DNA of 36,920 nt from SFWF01 sp045587065 (GTDB lineage Bacteria > Bacillota > Clostridia > Oscillospirales > Acutalibacteraceae). Shown in pieces: positions 7,572-14,521 of this stretch. Below the pieces are notes generated by a model, which saw only the letters and a program-made list of their open reading frames with translations, searched no databases and was not told the origin of the DNA. The position numbers and the translations under genes were made by a program. The DNA is taken from assembly GCA_045587065.1 (NCBI GenBank), contig JAZNBQ010000080.1:1-36920 (forward strand), read 5' to 3'. The first letter of the stretch is position 1. Every line of letters begins with the position of its first letter.

Positions 7572-9449
7572 ATGAGAAATTTCATTAAAACCCCCTTGTT
7601 TTTAGCACTGGTAAGCGGTGGTGTCGTCGTTGTTACTGTTGTTATTTTAATAGTGAGTATAGCTACCCAAAAAGAACCGACTTCCCCTGCTGCTAACCAG
7701 CCTGTAAATTCTATAGAGGACGTTAGTTCCCTACAAGACCTAAGTTCTATAGAGGATGTTAACTCCCAACAAGACCTAAGTTCTATAGAAAAAATTAGCT
7801 CTACCGAAACAAACTCACAGCCCCAAACCCTTTTGGTAGACCTTGACGTTGCCGCAGGCTCTGATTATTTAGATATTGGTATATGTAATAAAAAGAGCGG
7901 CAAAAGACTTGAGGGCGTCAGTTTTTCCGTTACAGTAAAAAAAGATAGTAACAAAGCTAAAAACTACCAAAGCACGGGCAAAAGCAAAATCCTCCTGTCT
8001 TCTCTTGCTCCGGGAGATTACACCATTACTCTTTTGGACTCAGACACCTTTAACATTTCAAAAAAGACTGTGAAAACCAAAATTGAAAAAATTGAATATA
8101 AAGAAAATATTATTGAACAAACAACGGTTATAGATAAAAACAAAACCGACGAAGAGGACCCTATAATAAAGCCCAGCGTAAAGGAAGAGGAAAAGGAAGA
8201 AGTAAAGCCCTCCCAAAACTCTTCAAGTGAGGAAAGCTCTTCTCAAGAAACAAGCAGCCAAACTGACGGGTCAAAATCTCCTTTTGCCCCTCCTATAACC
8301 ACAGATAATGGCGATTATATTTATAATATTGTTTCTAAAAGTCTTATTACTCAAGAGAAATTTAACGAGCTTATAAAAAACGTTGCCGAAACAAAAATAT
8401 TTTTCGACAACAACGACGGACAAGCCGAAAAGTCTCTTCTAATATCTGATCTTAATAACACCCTACTTTCTTCCGGACATGAGGTTTTGGCAGAAATCTC
8501 CTCTTCTGAGAATCAAAAATCTAACGATTTTATAAAAGAAAACCATTATCTTACAGTTTACGGCTACGTTATAAACACTGAAATTCACACCAAAGGACTA
8601 CTTTGCGAAACAGCCACAGATATTGCAGTTTGTTCTAAGGGAGAATTTTTTGTATTAAAGGTTAAGGCCATAGTCGATCCCCAAGATTTTACAGAAGGCT
8701 TTTTCACTAAAGGGACCAAGACCTATTACTTAAAATCCGATGCTACCGTCGTTACAAACTGGTATAATATAAATCTTAGAAGACACTTTTTCTCAGATAA
8801 AGGCGTTTTATCTTCTGTGCATGGTATAGACGTTTCTTCATATCAAAATATGGCAGACAAAAAAGGCAAGATTTACTGGGACAAGGTTTATAATGACAAT
8901 ATTGAGTTCGCTATAATAAGAGCCGGATTCAAAGGCTATGAAACAGGGGTTAACAAAATAGACTCCTACTGTGAAGAAAATATCAAAGGAGCTAAGGCTG
9001 CCGGTCTTAAGGTAGGTTTATACTTCTTCTCTCAGGCAATAACTGTTGCCGAGGCGGCCGAGGAAGCAAGTATTTTAATAGACTTAGCCAAAAAATATGA
9101 CATAAAGATGCCTCTTGCCATTGATACCGAGTTAATTGGCAGTTCTACCGCCAGAGCAGACAAGCTTTCTGTTTCTCAGCGCACTGCTATTGTTAAGGCT
9201 TTTTGCGAAACTGTAAAAGAAGCAGGCTTTGAACCTATGGTATACACAGGCAGAAATTTCTATATAAATAATCTAAACGGCAAAGAACTTACAGATTATA
9301 AATTATGGATAGCTCGATATCCTGCAGACGCCAACCTGTATGAAACACCCAACATTTCTGCAAAATATCATATTTGGCAATATGCAAGTGACGGAAAAGT
9401 GAGTGGCATTTCCGGAAATGTAGATATGAATAGCATGATTGTTGGTTAA
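7572..9449 (+). CDS. Membrane-anchored GH25 lysozyme with beta-sandwich and Ser-rich linkers
   Basis: 625 residues. An uncleaved-looking membrane anchor (about 9-32) is followed by a Ser/Asp linker with 12-residue repeats (47-82), a beta-sandwich-like segment ending SSLAPGDYTITLLD that recalls Cna-B domains (about 87-180), an acidic Lys/Glu/Ser linker (about 190-240), a region of about 170 residues I do not recognise, and a GH25 muramidase domain (417-625). GH25 residues are visible: HGIDVSSYQ (D420), FAIIRAG, and AIDTE (D518, E520). In the family GH25 cleaves the MurNAc-GlcNAc bond of peptidoglycan; here it would act outside the membrane as a tethered wall remodelling enzyme. It stands alone with its own promoter. 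Confidence 0.93.
   Translation: MRNFIKTPLFLALVSGGVVVVTVVILIVSIATQKEPTSPAANQPVNSIEDVSSLQDLSSIEDVNSQQDLSSIEKISSTETNSQPQTLLVDLDVAAGSDYLDIGICNKKSGKRLEGVSFSVTVKKDSNKAKNYQSTGKSKILLSSLAPGDYTITLLDSDTFNISKKTVKTKIEKIEYKENIIEQTTVIDKNKTDEEDPIIKPSVKEEEKEEVKPSQNSSSEESSSQETSSQTDGSKSPFAPPITTDNGDYIYNIVSKSLITQEKFNELIKNVAETKIFFDNNDGQAEKSLLISDLNNTLLSSGHEVLAEISSSENQKSNDFIKENHYLTVYGYVINTEIHTKGLLCETATDIAVCSKGEFFVLKVKAIVDPQDFTEGFFTKGTKTYYLKSDATVVTNWYNINLRRHFFSDKGVLSSVHGIDVSSYQNMADKKGKIYWDKVYNDNIEFAIIRAGFKGYETGVNKIDSYCEENIKGAKAAGLKVGLYFFSQAITVAEAAEEASILIDLAKKYDIKMPLAIDTELIGSSTARADKLSVSQRTAIVKAFCETVKEAGFEPMVYTGRNFYINNLNGKELTDYKLWIARYPADANLYETPNISAKYHIWQYASDGKVSGISGNVDMNSMIVG
7710..7817 (+). repeat. 36-bp in-frame tandem repeat in lysozyme linker
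   Basis: Three consecutive 36-bp units starting at 7710, 7746 and 7782, encoding SIEDVSSLQDLS, SIEDVNSQQDLS and the diverged SIEKISSTETNS. The first two differ at only a few bases, suggesting recent slippage or recombination that changes linker length. Confidence 0.85.
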
Positions 9450-9451
9450 TT

Positions 9452-9526
9452 TGCATTAAAAAATGCATAGTTTACCGCATAAATATGTTTTTTATGCGAA
9501 AAAATGAATTTTTTTGCATTTTATGC
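9452..9526 (+). repeat. Cluster of GCAT-based inverted repeats upstream of amino-acid ABC operon
   Basis: Three inverted repeats share a (T)GCAT half-site: TGCATT-aaaa-AATGCA (9452-9467), GCATAAA-n7-TTTATGC (9477-9497) and GCAT-TTT-ATGC (9516-9526). A fourth is the promoter-spacer palindrome at 9536-9548. Shared half-sites suggest one regulator binding several sites. Confidence 0.7.
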
Positions 9527-9555
9527 TTGACAAACTGCATATTATGCATTATCAT
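9527..9555 (+). promoter_or_regulatory. Promoter of the amino-acid ABC importer
   Basis: TTGACA (9527-9532), 17-bp spacer, TATCAT (9550-9555). The spacer is largely occupied by the palindrome at 9536-9548. Confidence 0.85.
9536..9548 (+). promoter_or_regulatory. Palindromic operator in promoter spacer
   Basis: TGCATATTATGCA, a perfect 13-bp palindrome (6-bp arms around one base) lying between -35 and -10 of the importer promoter. Binding here would block RNA polymerase, so repression is expected. The regulator is not identifiable from the sequence; an amino-acid-sensing repressor is a guess. Confidence 0.7.
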
Positions 9556-9589
9556 AGAAAAAAACAAATTCCAAAAGGAGCAAACGAAA

Positions 9590-10336
9590 ATGAAAAAAAT
9601 TATATCACTTATTTTAGCACTCGCAATGATATTCACCCTTGCTGTGTCTATGACTGCTTGCGGTCAAAAAGAAAAAACTCTCGTAATGGGAACCGAAGCT
9701 GCTTTCCCTCCATATGAGTTTGTTGATGACAACGGCAAAATTACAGGTATTGACCCTGAAATTGCTCAGGCAGTTGCTGATAAACTTGGCATGAAGCTTG
9801 AAATCAAGAGCATGGACTTTGATTCACTTCTTCCTGCTGTACAGGGCAAATCCATTGACTTCGCACTTGCTGGTATGACCGTTACAGAAGAGCGTAAGCT
9901 TTCTGTTGACTTCTCTGATACCTATGCTAAGGGCGTTCAGGTTGTTATCATTAAAGAAACTTCTGACATCGCTTCCATTGATGACCTTACCGGTAAGACA
10001 ATCGGTGTTCAAAAAGGTACAACAGGCGACGCTTATTGCACCGACGACTTTGGTCAGGACAACGTTAAGCAGTATGACAACGGCGCTTTAGCAGTAGCTG
10101 CTCTTAATAGCGACCAGGTTGATTGCGTTGTTATCGACAACGAGCCTGCTAAAAGCTTCGTAGCTGCTAACAAAGGTCTTAAGATTCTTGAAACCGAGTA
10201 TGCAAACGAGGATTATGCAGCTGCTTTCGCTAAGGATAACACCGAGCTTAAAGACAGCTTCAACAAAGCTTTACAGGAGCTCAAGGCCGACGGAACTCTT
10301 GATAAAATCATTGCTAAGTACATCCCAGCAGAATAA
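9590..10336 (+). CDS. Amino-acid ABC transporter substrate-binding lipoprotein
   Basis: Family 3 periplasmic-type binding protein of 248 residues. A lipoprotein signal (MKKIISLILALAMIF) ends at lipobox MTAC with C24. The mature part starts LVMGTEAAFPPYEFVDDNGK and has GIDPEIAQAVADKLG and GMTVTEERKLSVDFS, standard for polar amino-acid (Gln/Arg/His/Cys) binding proteins. The ATG at 9590 follows AAAAGGAG by 9 bases and starts the signal peptide exactly; an upstream in-frame ATG at 9485 would add 35 residues and lies before the promoter, so it is rejected. First gene of a three-gene importer. Substrate cannot be set from sequence alone. Confidence 0.95.
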   Translation: MKKIISLILALAMIFTLAVSMTACGQKEKTLVMGTEAAFPPYEFVDDNGKITGIDPEIAQAVADKLGMKLEIKSMDFDSLLPAVQGKSIDFALAGMTVTEERKLSVDFSDTYAKGVQVVIIKETSDIASIDDLTGKTIGVQKGTTGDAYCTDDFGQDNVKQYDNGALAVAALNSDQVDCVVIDNEPAKSFVAANKGLKILETEYANEDYAAAFAKDNTELKDSFNKALQELKADGTLDKIIAKYIPAE

Positions 10337-10354
10337 TAAATAATTAACAAAAAA

Positions 10355-10392
10355 AGATGAAGCAGGGCAGCACGAAGCTTCCCTGCTTATCT
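10355..10392 (+). other. Intercistronic hairpin between binding protein and permease
   Basis: AGAT-g-AAGCAGGG pairs with CCCTGCTTATCT (10381-10392) across a 13-base loop. The following bases (tacgtttt) are a poor U-tract, so it probably attenuates or protects the upstream message, giving more binding protein than permease. Confidence 0.7.
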
Positions 10393-10417
10393 TACGTTTT
10401 AAAGGTAGGTTGAAATT

Positions 10418-11194
10418 TTGAATATTTTAAACTTTGCAGACTGGATTAGCTCTGCGCCTAACTGGATACAGTCCCTTCCAGAAGGTTTGCAAACCTTTAT
10501 GTTCCAACTGTATCAGACATTTATTTATCAGAATCGTTGGCAATTCTTTACCGACGGCCTTAAAATTACATTTATTGTAACTATAGGCGCTCTTATTATG
10601 GGTATAATTATTGGTCTTATTATCGCAATTATCCGCACTACCCACGACAATCTTAATAACAAGGTTCCTTTTGCTTTAAAGTGTTTAAACGCTTTTTGCA
10701 ATCTGTACTTAACCATTATAAGAGGAACTCCGATGATGGTACAACTTCTTATTATGGGATTTGTTGTTATGGTGCCAAAGACCGAAACCGGTTGTATTAT
10801 CTGCGGTATTGTTACCTTGGGTATCAACTCAGGTGCTTACGTTGCAGAAATCGCACGTTCAGGCCTTATGTCTATTAGCAAAGGACAAACCGAGGCAGGC
10901 CGTTCTTTAGGACTGAGTTACGCTCAGACTATGTGGTATATTATCATTCCTCAGGCAATTAAGAACATTCTTCCTGCCTTAGGTAATGAAATGATTACCC
11001 TTCTTAAAGACACATCTCTTGTTTCGGTAATTGCTCTTCGTGACGTAACAAGACAAGCACAAAACATTGTAAGCAGAACCTATGAACCTTACGTTCCTTA
11101 CATATCCCTTGCTCTTATTTACCTTGTGATAGTAATCGTACTTACCAAGCTTTTAGGAATTCTGGAAAGGAGGCTGCGTAAGAGTGACCACTAA
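10418..11194 (+). CDS. Amino-acid ABC transporter permease
   Basis: 258-residue HisM/GlnP-type membrane permease. It has several hydrophobic helices and the EAA loop AGRSLGLSYAQTMWYIIIPQAIKNILPALGN split here as EAGRSLGLSYAQTM and IIPQAIKNILPALG, the site that contacts the ATPase. The N-terminus (about 50 residues, NFADWISSAPNWIQSLPEG) is a polar extension before the first helix. Start is TTG at 10418, eight bases after AAAGGTAGG; no ATG is available at that position. It overlaps the ATPase gene by 11 bases. Acts with the lipoprotein at 9590 and the ATPase at 11184. Confidence 0.95.
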   Translation: MNILNFADWISSAPNWIQSLPEGLQTFMFQLYQTFIYQNRWQFFTDGLKITFIVTIGALIMGIIIGLIIAIIRTTHDNLNNKVPFALKCLNAFCNLYLTIIRGTPMMVQLLIMGFVVMVPKTETGCIICGIVTLGINSGAYVAEIARSGLMSISKGQTEAGRSLGLSYAQTMWYIIIPQAIKNILPALGNEMITLLKDTSLVSVIALRDVTRQAQNIVSRTYEPYVPYISLALIYLVIVIVLTKLLGILERRLRKSDH

Positions 11195-11924
11195 TGACGT
11201 AATTATTAAGGTTGAAAATTTACATAAATCCTTTGGCGACAATCAGGTTTTAAAGGGCGTTAATGCCGAAATTAACAAGGGAGACGTAATGGTTGTTATC
11301 GGAGCTTCCGGCTCAGGTAAATCTACATTTTTACGTTGTCTTAACCTCTTGGAAGAGCCTACAGGCGGCAGCATTGTTTTTAACGGCACTGACATTACCG
11401 AAAAAAGTGTTGATATAAACATTCACCGTCAGAAAATGGGCATGGTTTTCCAACAGTTTAATCTCTTCCCACACATGACTGTTCTTAAAAATATGACTTT
11501 GGCTCCTATGAAGCTTATGGGAAAAACCAAGGAAGAAGCCGAAAGCGAGGCTATGGAGCTTTTGGAGCGTGTTGGTCTTGCTGACCGCGCCGACTCCTAC
11601 CCTTCTCAGCTTTCAGGCGGACAAAAGCAGAGAATTGCTATTGTAAGAGCTCTTTGCATGAATCCTGAGGTTATGCTTTTCGACGAGCCTACCTCTGCTC
11701 TCGACCCTGAAATGGTTGGAGAAGTTTTAGAGGTTATGAAGCAGTTGGCTAAGGAAGGTATGACAATGGTTGTTGTTACTCACGAAATGGGATTTGCCCG
11801 TGAGGTTGCAACCAAGGTTGTATTTGTTGACGAGGGTGTTATTGTAGAAGAAGCTCCTCCTGAGGAGTTCTTTGCAAATCCCAAAAGCCCCAGACTTAAG
11901 GATTTCCTTTCAAAAGTATTATAA
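11184..11924 (+). CDS. Amino-acid ABC transporter ATP-binding protein
   Basis: 246-residue GlnQ/HisP-type ATPase with Walker A GASGSGKST (40-48), Q-loop MVFQQFNLFPHMTVL, signature QLSGGQKQR, Walker B VMLFDEPTSALD and H-loop VVTHEM. All catalytic residues are intact. GTG start at 11184 is preceded by GGAAAGGAGG ten bases away. Last gene of the importer operon, followed at once by a strong terminator. Confidence 0.97.
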   Translation: MTTNDVIIKVENLHKSFGDNQVLKGVNAEINKGDVMVVIGASGSGKSTFLRCLNLLEEPTGGSIVFNGTDITEKSVDINIHRQKMGMVFQQFNLFPHMTVLKNMTLAPMKLMGKTKEEAESEAMELLERVGLADRADSYPSQLSGGQKQRIAIVRALCMNPEVMLFDEPTSALDPEMVGEVLEVMKQLAKEGMTMVVVTHEMGFAREVATKVVFVDEGVIVEEAPPEEFFANPKSPRLKDFLSKVL

Positions 11925-11927
11925 AGT

Positions 11928-11962
11928 AAAAGACCTACTGAAATTCAGTAGGTCTTTTTTTA
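11928..11962. terminator. Bidirectional terminator between convergent genes
   Basis: AGACCTACTGAA (11931-11942) pairs with TTCAGTAGGTCT (11944-11955), T-run after it on the plus strand and an A-run before it, so it can end both the importer operon and the minus-strand lipoprotein gene whose stop codon lies at 11960. Confidence 0.9.
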
Positions 11963-13306
11963 TTTGTAAATAATTATTGTAGTGGGAGTCATTGTATATT
12001 TACTTATTCTGAAATTTGATTTTTCCTTGCTTAAAATCTCGTTGATTGTAACTAATCTATAGTCTTTTTCCTTATCGAACTGCGCTTTAAAGGCATCATT
12101 TGAGAATTTAAACTCTATTATATCAAAAGGCTTCATTAAATACTTTGCAATTTTTTCCTCATCATTTGGACCGTAAATATAATCCTTCTTTACGAAATAA
12201 TTATTATCGTTCTTATTACAGTTTGGAAGTTCAAAGTTATAAGGAGCAGGAGTTTCACAAACAATTTCATCATAAGTTAGCTCTGTATGGGTTACGTATC
12301 TGCCGTGGTCTTTATAGATTTCAGAATCTGTAAGATTAAAATAGGTATGGCTTACCTTGCCGTTTTCAAGGTCATTCCAGGTAGCGTCCAAATGATACCA
12401 AGCGTTTTCTATATAAACCAAGTTCCACATATGGCCTATATTATCTGCTTTACCTGTTACAAGGGTGGATTTAATACCATACTGAGCCAGTAAAAGCTGC
12501 ATTGCTCTTGAATAGCCTTCACAAACGGCTCTTCCCTTTACAAGAGCGCCGTAAGCGGTATATTTGAGAGGGTCGTTATCGTTTCTTGCATATGTAACCA
12601 TCTTACACAAAATATCGTGAAGTTGAAGTTCTATTTCAAAGAGGGATGTTGCAGTCACCTGAGAGGTTATTTCTTTCACTTTGGACTCAAGCTCTTTTTC
12701 CATCTTTGCCTTTTGACTTTTGTCTATAAGGTAGCTTAAGTCATCCTCTCCTTCAAACATAACTCTGATGGTGTCTCCGTTTTGAGAATTACCGGTATAA
12801 TATGCAGGAGGAAGCCAAAAATACTGGGGCATATCGTTTTGAAGAGCGCTTACCACAACGTTTATATCTCTTCGATATTCTTCAAAAACAGGGGTTTCAA
12901 GATTAATCCAACCCGTCTTCATTTCCTTAATAGCTTTTTCAAGAGCATTGTAGATGCCTTTTTGCCTTTCGTTTAACTGCTGATAGCAAAATTTAAAGGT
13001 CTCGCCACTATTGTTGCTTATGGGATTTTTATTGGTTGTATTATTTTCTGAAGATGTGGCGGTAGTGCTGCTACTGTTGTTTTTTGAAGACGTATTGCTA
13101 TCTTTTGAAGGAACCCGGGTACTACTGTTTTTAGAGGAGGAAGATTCATTTTCGGGGCGTTTGTTTTGAGAGGTACTTTGGGCACTGCTTTGGCTGCTTG
13201 TATTATTTATGGCGGGAATTGAGGAAACTTCCTCTTCCTGTGGTTTGCAACCACAAAAAGCGAAAATTAATACCAATATTAAAACGAGTATTTTTGTCTT
13301 TGTCAT
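11960..13306 (-). CDS. Transglutaminase-like domain lipoprotein
   Basis: 448 residues. Lipoprotein signal with lipobox FCGC (C20), then a long Ser/Thr/Asn-rich linker (about 25-95), an alpha-helical region and a transglutaminase-like core with the triad C262 (AVCEGYS), H292 (IGHMWNLV) and D307 (LDATWNDL). The C-terminal 100 residues are unassigned. In this family such cores may be proteases or cell-wall/peptide crosslinkers; the substrate is unknown. I start at the ATG 13306, since GGGAGG overlapping the upstream stop is directly against the alternative GTG at 13318. It follows the LCP-like gene by 17 bases and is probably co-transcribed with it. Confidence 0.88.
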   Translation of the reverse strand: MTKTKILVLILVLIFAFCGCKPQEEEVSSIPAINNTSSQSSAQSTSQNKRPENESSSSKNSSTRVPSKDSNTSSKNNSSSTTATSSENNTTNKNPISNNSGETFKFCYQQLNERQKGIYNALEKAIKEMKTGWINLETPVFEEYRRDINVVVSALQNDMPQYFWLPPAYYTGNSQNGDTIRVMFEGEDDLSYLIDKSQKAKMEKELESKVKEITSQVTATSLFEIELQLHDILCKMVTYARNDNDPLKYTAYGALVKGRAVCEGYSRAMQLLLAQYGIKSTLVTGKADNIGHMWNLVYIENAWYHLDATWNDLENGKVSHTYFNLTDSEIYKDHGRYVTHTELTYDEIVCETPAPYNFELPNCNKNDNNYFVKKDYIYGPNDEEKIAKYLMKPFDIIEFKFSNDAFKAQFDKEKDYRLVTINEILSKEKSNFRISKYTMTPTTIIIYK

Positions 13307-13323
13307 TTGCCCCTGCACCTCCC

Positions 13324-13938
13324 TTAATTTATAGTATAATTCTCAAAAAGCTTAGGCAAAAAATCTATCCATCCATAACAGGTAGGATAATTTAAATTTG
13401 TCTTTGTGTTATTCATTATAAACTTAAAATCATTAGATGACAACCCTAACTTTGATATTTTATAGAAAAAAGCCTCTGTTATTTTTTGGAGATTATCTAT
13501 TTGGTTGTTTTCTTCCAATTCCTGCCTTAATGCAACCGAGGAAAACCTATATTTCCCATTCTCTGTTTCAAGGACGACGCCCCCTAATCTGTCACATAAA
13601 GCAGCTATAAATTCAAGGTCTGCTTCAATTCGGTAATTTACCTCGTAACCTGAATTTTGAATTTCCTTTTCGCAATCTTTATCATATATAAAGGCGTTTA
13701 CCCTCTCGTCCTCAAAATTAAGGTATATAAGCAATCCTTTATCCTCCATGGCCGATAAAAAAACTACCGTATTTTCAGGAGTCTGTCCATAAGGAATATT
13801 AGGAGTGTTTTCGGCGACAGGGGTATTATAAGAGGCAAAAGAGGCCGGTAGCATGATAACTCCTAAAAGGGTAAAAATTCCAAGCGATATGGTTATTGGA
13901 AGCAAAAAAGACAGTATTTGTGATTTATTATTTTTCAT
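13324..13938 (-). CDS. Membrane-anchored protein resembling a degenerate LytR-CpsA-Psr domain
   Basis: 204 residues with a single N-terminal membrane helix (about 9-32) and an extracellular remainder. I see an LCP-like order of segments: TVVFLSAMEDKGLLIYLNF, then a YRIEADLEFIAALCDRLGGVVLE stretch (split: YRIEADLEFIAAL, DRLGGVVLE) like the 'vDalGGV' of LCP proteins, an ALRQEL helix, and a TKTNLNYP near the end like the LCP 'TNls'. The IPRD motif and the arginines that bind polyprenyl pyrophosphate are absent, so ligase activity is unlikely. The similarity is by eye and weak. Start ATG with GAGGTGA five bases upstream. Precedes the transglutaminase-like lipoprotein in an operon. Confidence 0.65.
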   Translation of the reverse strand: MKNNKSQILSFLLPITISLGIFTLLGVIMLPASFASYNTPVAENTPNIPYGQTPENTVVFLSAMEDKGLLIYLNFEDERVNAFIYDKDCEKEIQNSGYEVNYRIEADLEFIAALCDRLGGVVLETENGKYRFSSVALRQELEENNQIDNLQKITEAFFYKISKLGLSSNDFKFIMNNTKTNLNYPTCYGWIDFLPKLFENYTIN

Positions 13939-14001
13939 TAATTCACCTCAAAAAACATCTCTTTTTATTATTGTTTGATTTGTAAAGTTATATACAAAAC
14001 C

Positions 14002-14030
14002 TTGACAACCAAATTAAACAATGCTAAAAT
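14002..14030 (+). promoter_or_regulatory. Promoter of marR-exporter operon
   Basis: TTGACA (14002-14007), 17-bp spacer, TAAAAT (14025-14030). Predicted start about 14037 lies inside the first operator. Confidence 0.85.
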
Positions 14031-14031
14031 A

Positions 14032-14060
14032 GTTTCAAATGAAACTGTTTCAAGTGAAAC
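14032..14060 (+). promoter_or_regulatory. Tandem 14-bp palindromic operators (MarR autoregulation)
   Basis: GTTTCAAATGAAAC (14032-14045) and GTTTCAAGTGAAAC (14047-14060): two copies of GTTTCA-NN-TGAAAC one base apart, 15-bp periodicity, immediately after the -10 box and over the start site. This is the expected place for a repressor; the adjacent MarR gene is the obvious candidate. Confidence 0.85.
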
Positions 14061-14083
14061 TATTTTAAGGAGATGCTTTTTAT

Positions 14084-14521
14084 ATGTTTTCTATAAACAG
14101 GAGACTAAATGCTATAAGCCGTTGCTACAGTTTATATCGCGCTGAAAACTCCTCTCAAAATTTACAGGGAATATATCACAGTTATATATTTGCTATTTGT
14201 TATAATCCGGGCTCATCTCAGGATTTTTTGGCTAAATATTTATGCAAAAACAAAAGTAGCGTTACGCGACATTTAACCTTTCTGGAAAAAGAAGGTCTTA
14301 TAGAACGAAAATCCTCTTTGCAAGACAAGCGTGAGCTTTTAGTTTATCCTACAGAGAAAATGATAGAACTTTTTCCTGAAACAAAAGAAATATCTAAAAA
14401 ATGGACCTATCTTTTAACTAAAGATATAAGCGAAAATGACCTTGAAATCTTTAAAAAGGTTTTAGACCAAATGTATATTTCTGCAAAAGAAGTTATCTTC
14501 AACAAGGAGCAGGAAAAATGA
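14084..14521 (+). CDS. MarR family transcriptional repressor
   Basis: 145-residue winged-helix regulator. The DNA-binding core is visible as SSQDFLAKYLCKNKSSVTRHL (helix-turn-helix; split QDFLAKYL / KSSVTRHLTFLEKEG) and wing IERKSSLQDKRELLVYPTEK, with N- and C-terminal dimerisation helices. ATG at 14084 has AAGGAGA ten bases upstream. It overlaps the first exporter gene by four bases (ATGA), and its promoter carries two palindromes, so the likely logic is ligand-relieved autorepression of an exporter operon. The inducer cannot be read from sequence; exported drug-like or toxic compounds are typical for this arrangement. Confidence 0.93.
   Translation: MFSINRRLNAISRCYSLYRAENSSQNLQGIYHSYIFAICYNPGSSQDFLAKYLCKNKSSVTRHLTFLEKEGLIERKSSLQDKRELLVYPTEKMIELFPETKEISKKWTYLLTKDISENDLEIFKKVLDQMYISAKEVIFNKEQEK

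Noticed and set aside
9485..9589. Longer N-terminus for the amino-acid binding protein
   Set aside because: It would start upstream of the promoter and put a Cys-rich 35-residue stretch before a perfect lipoprotein signal; the ATG at 9590 has AAAAGGAG.
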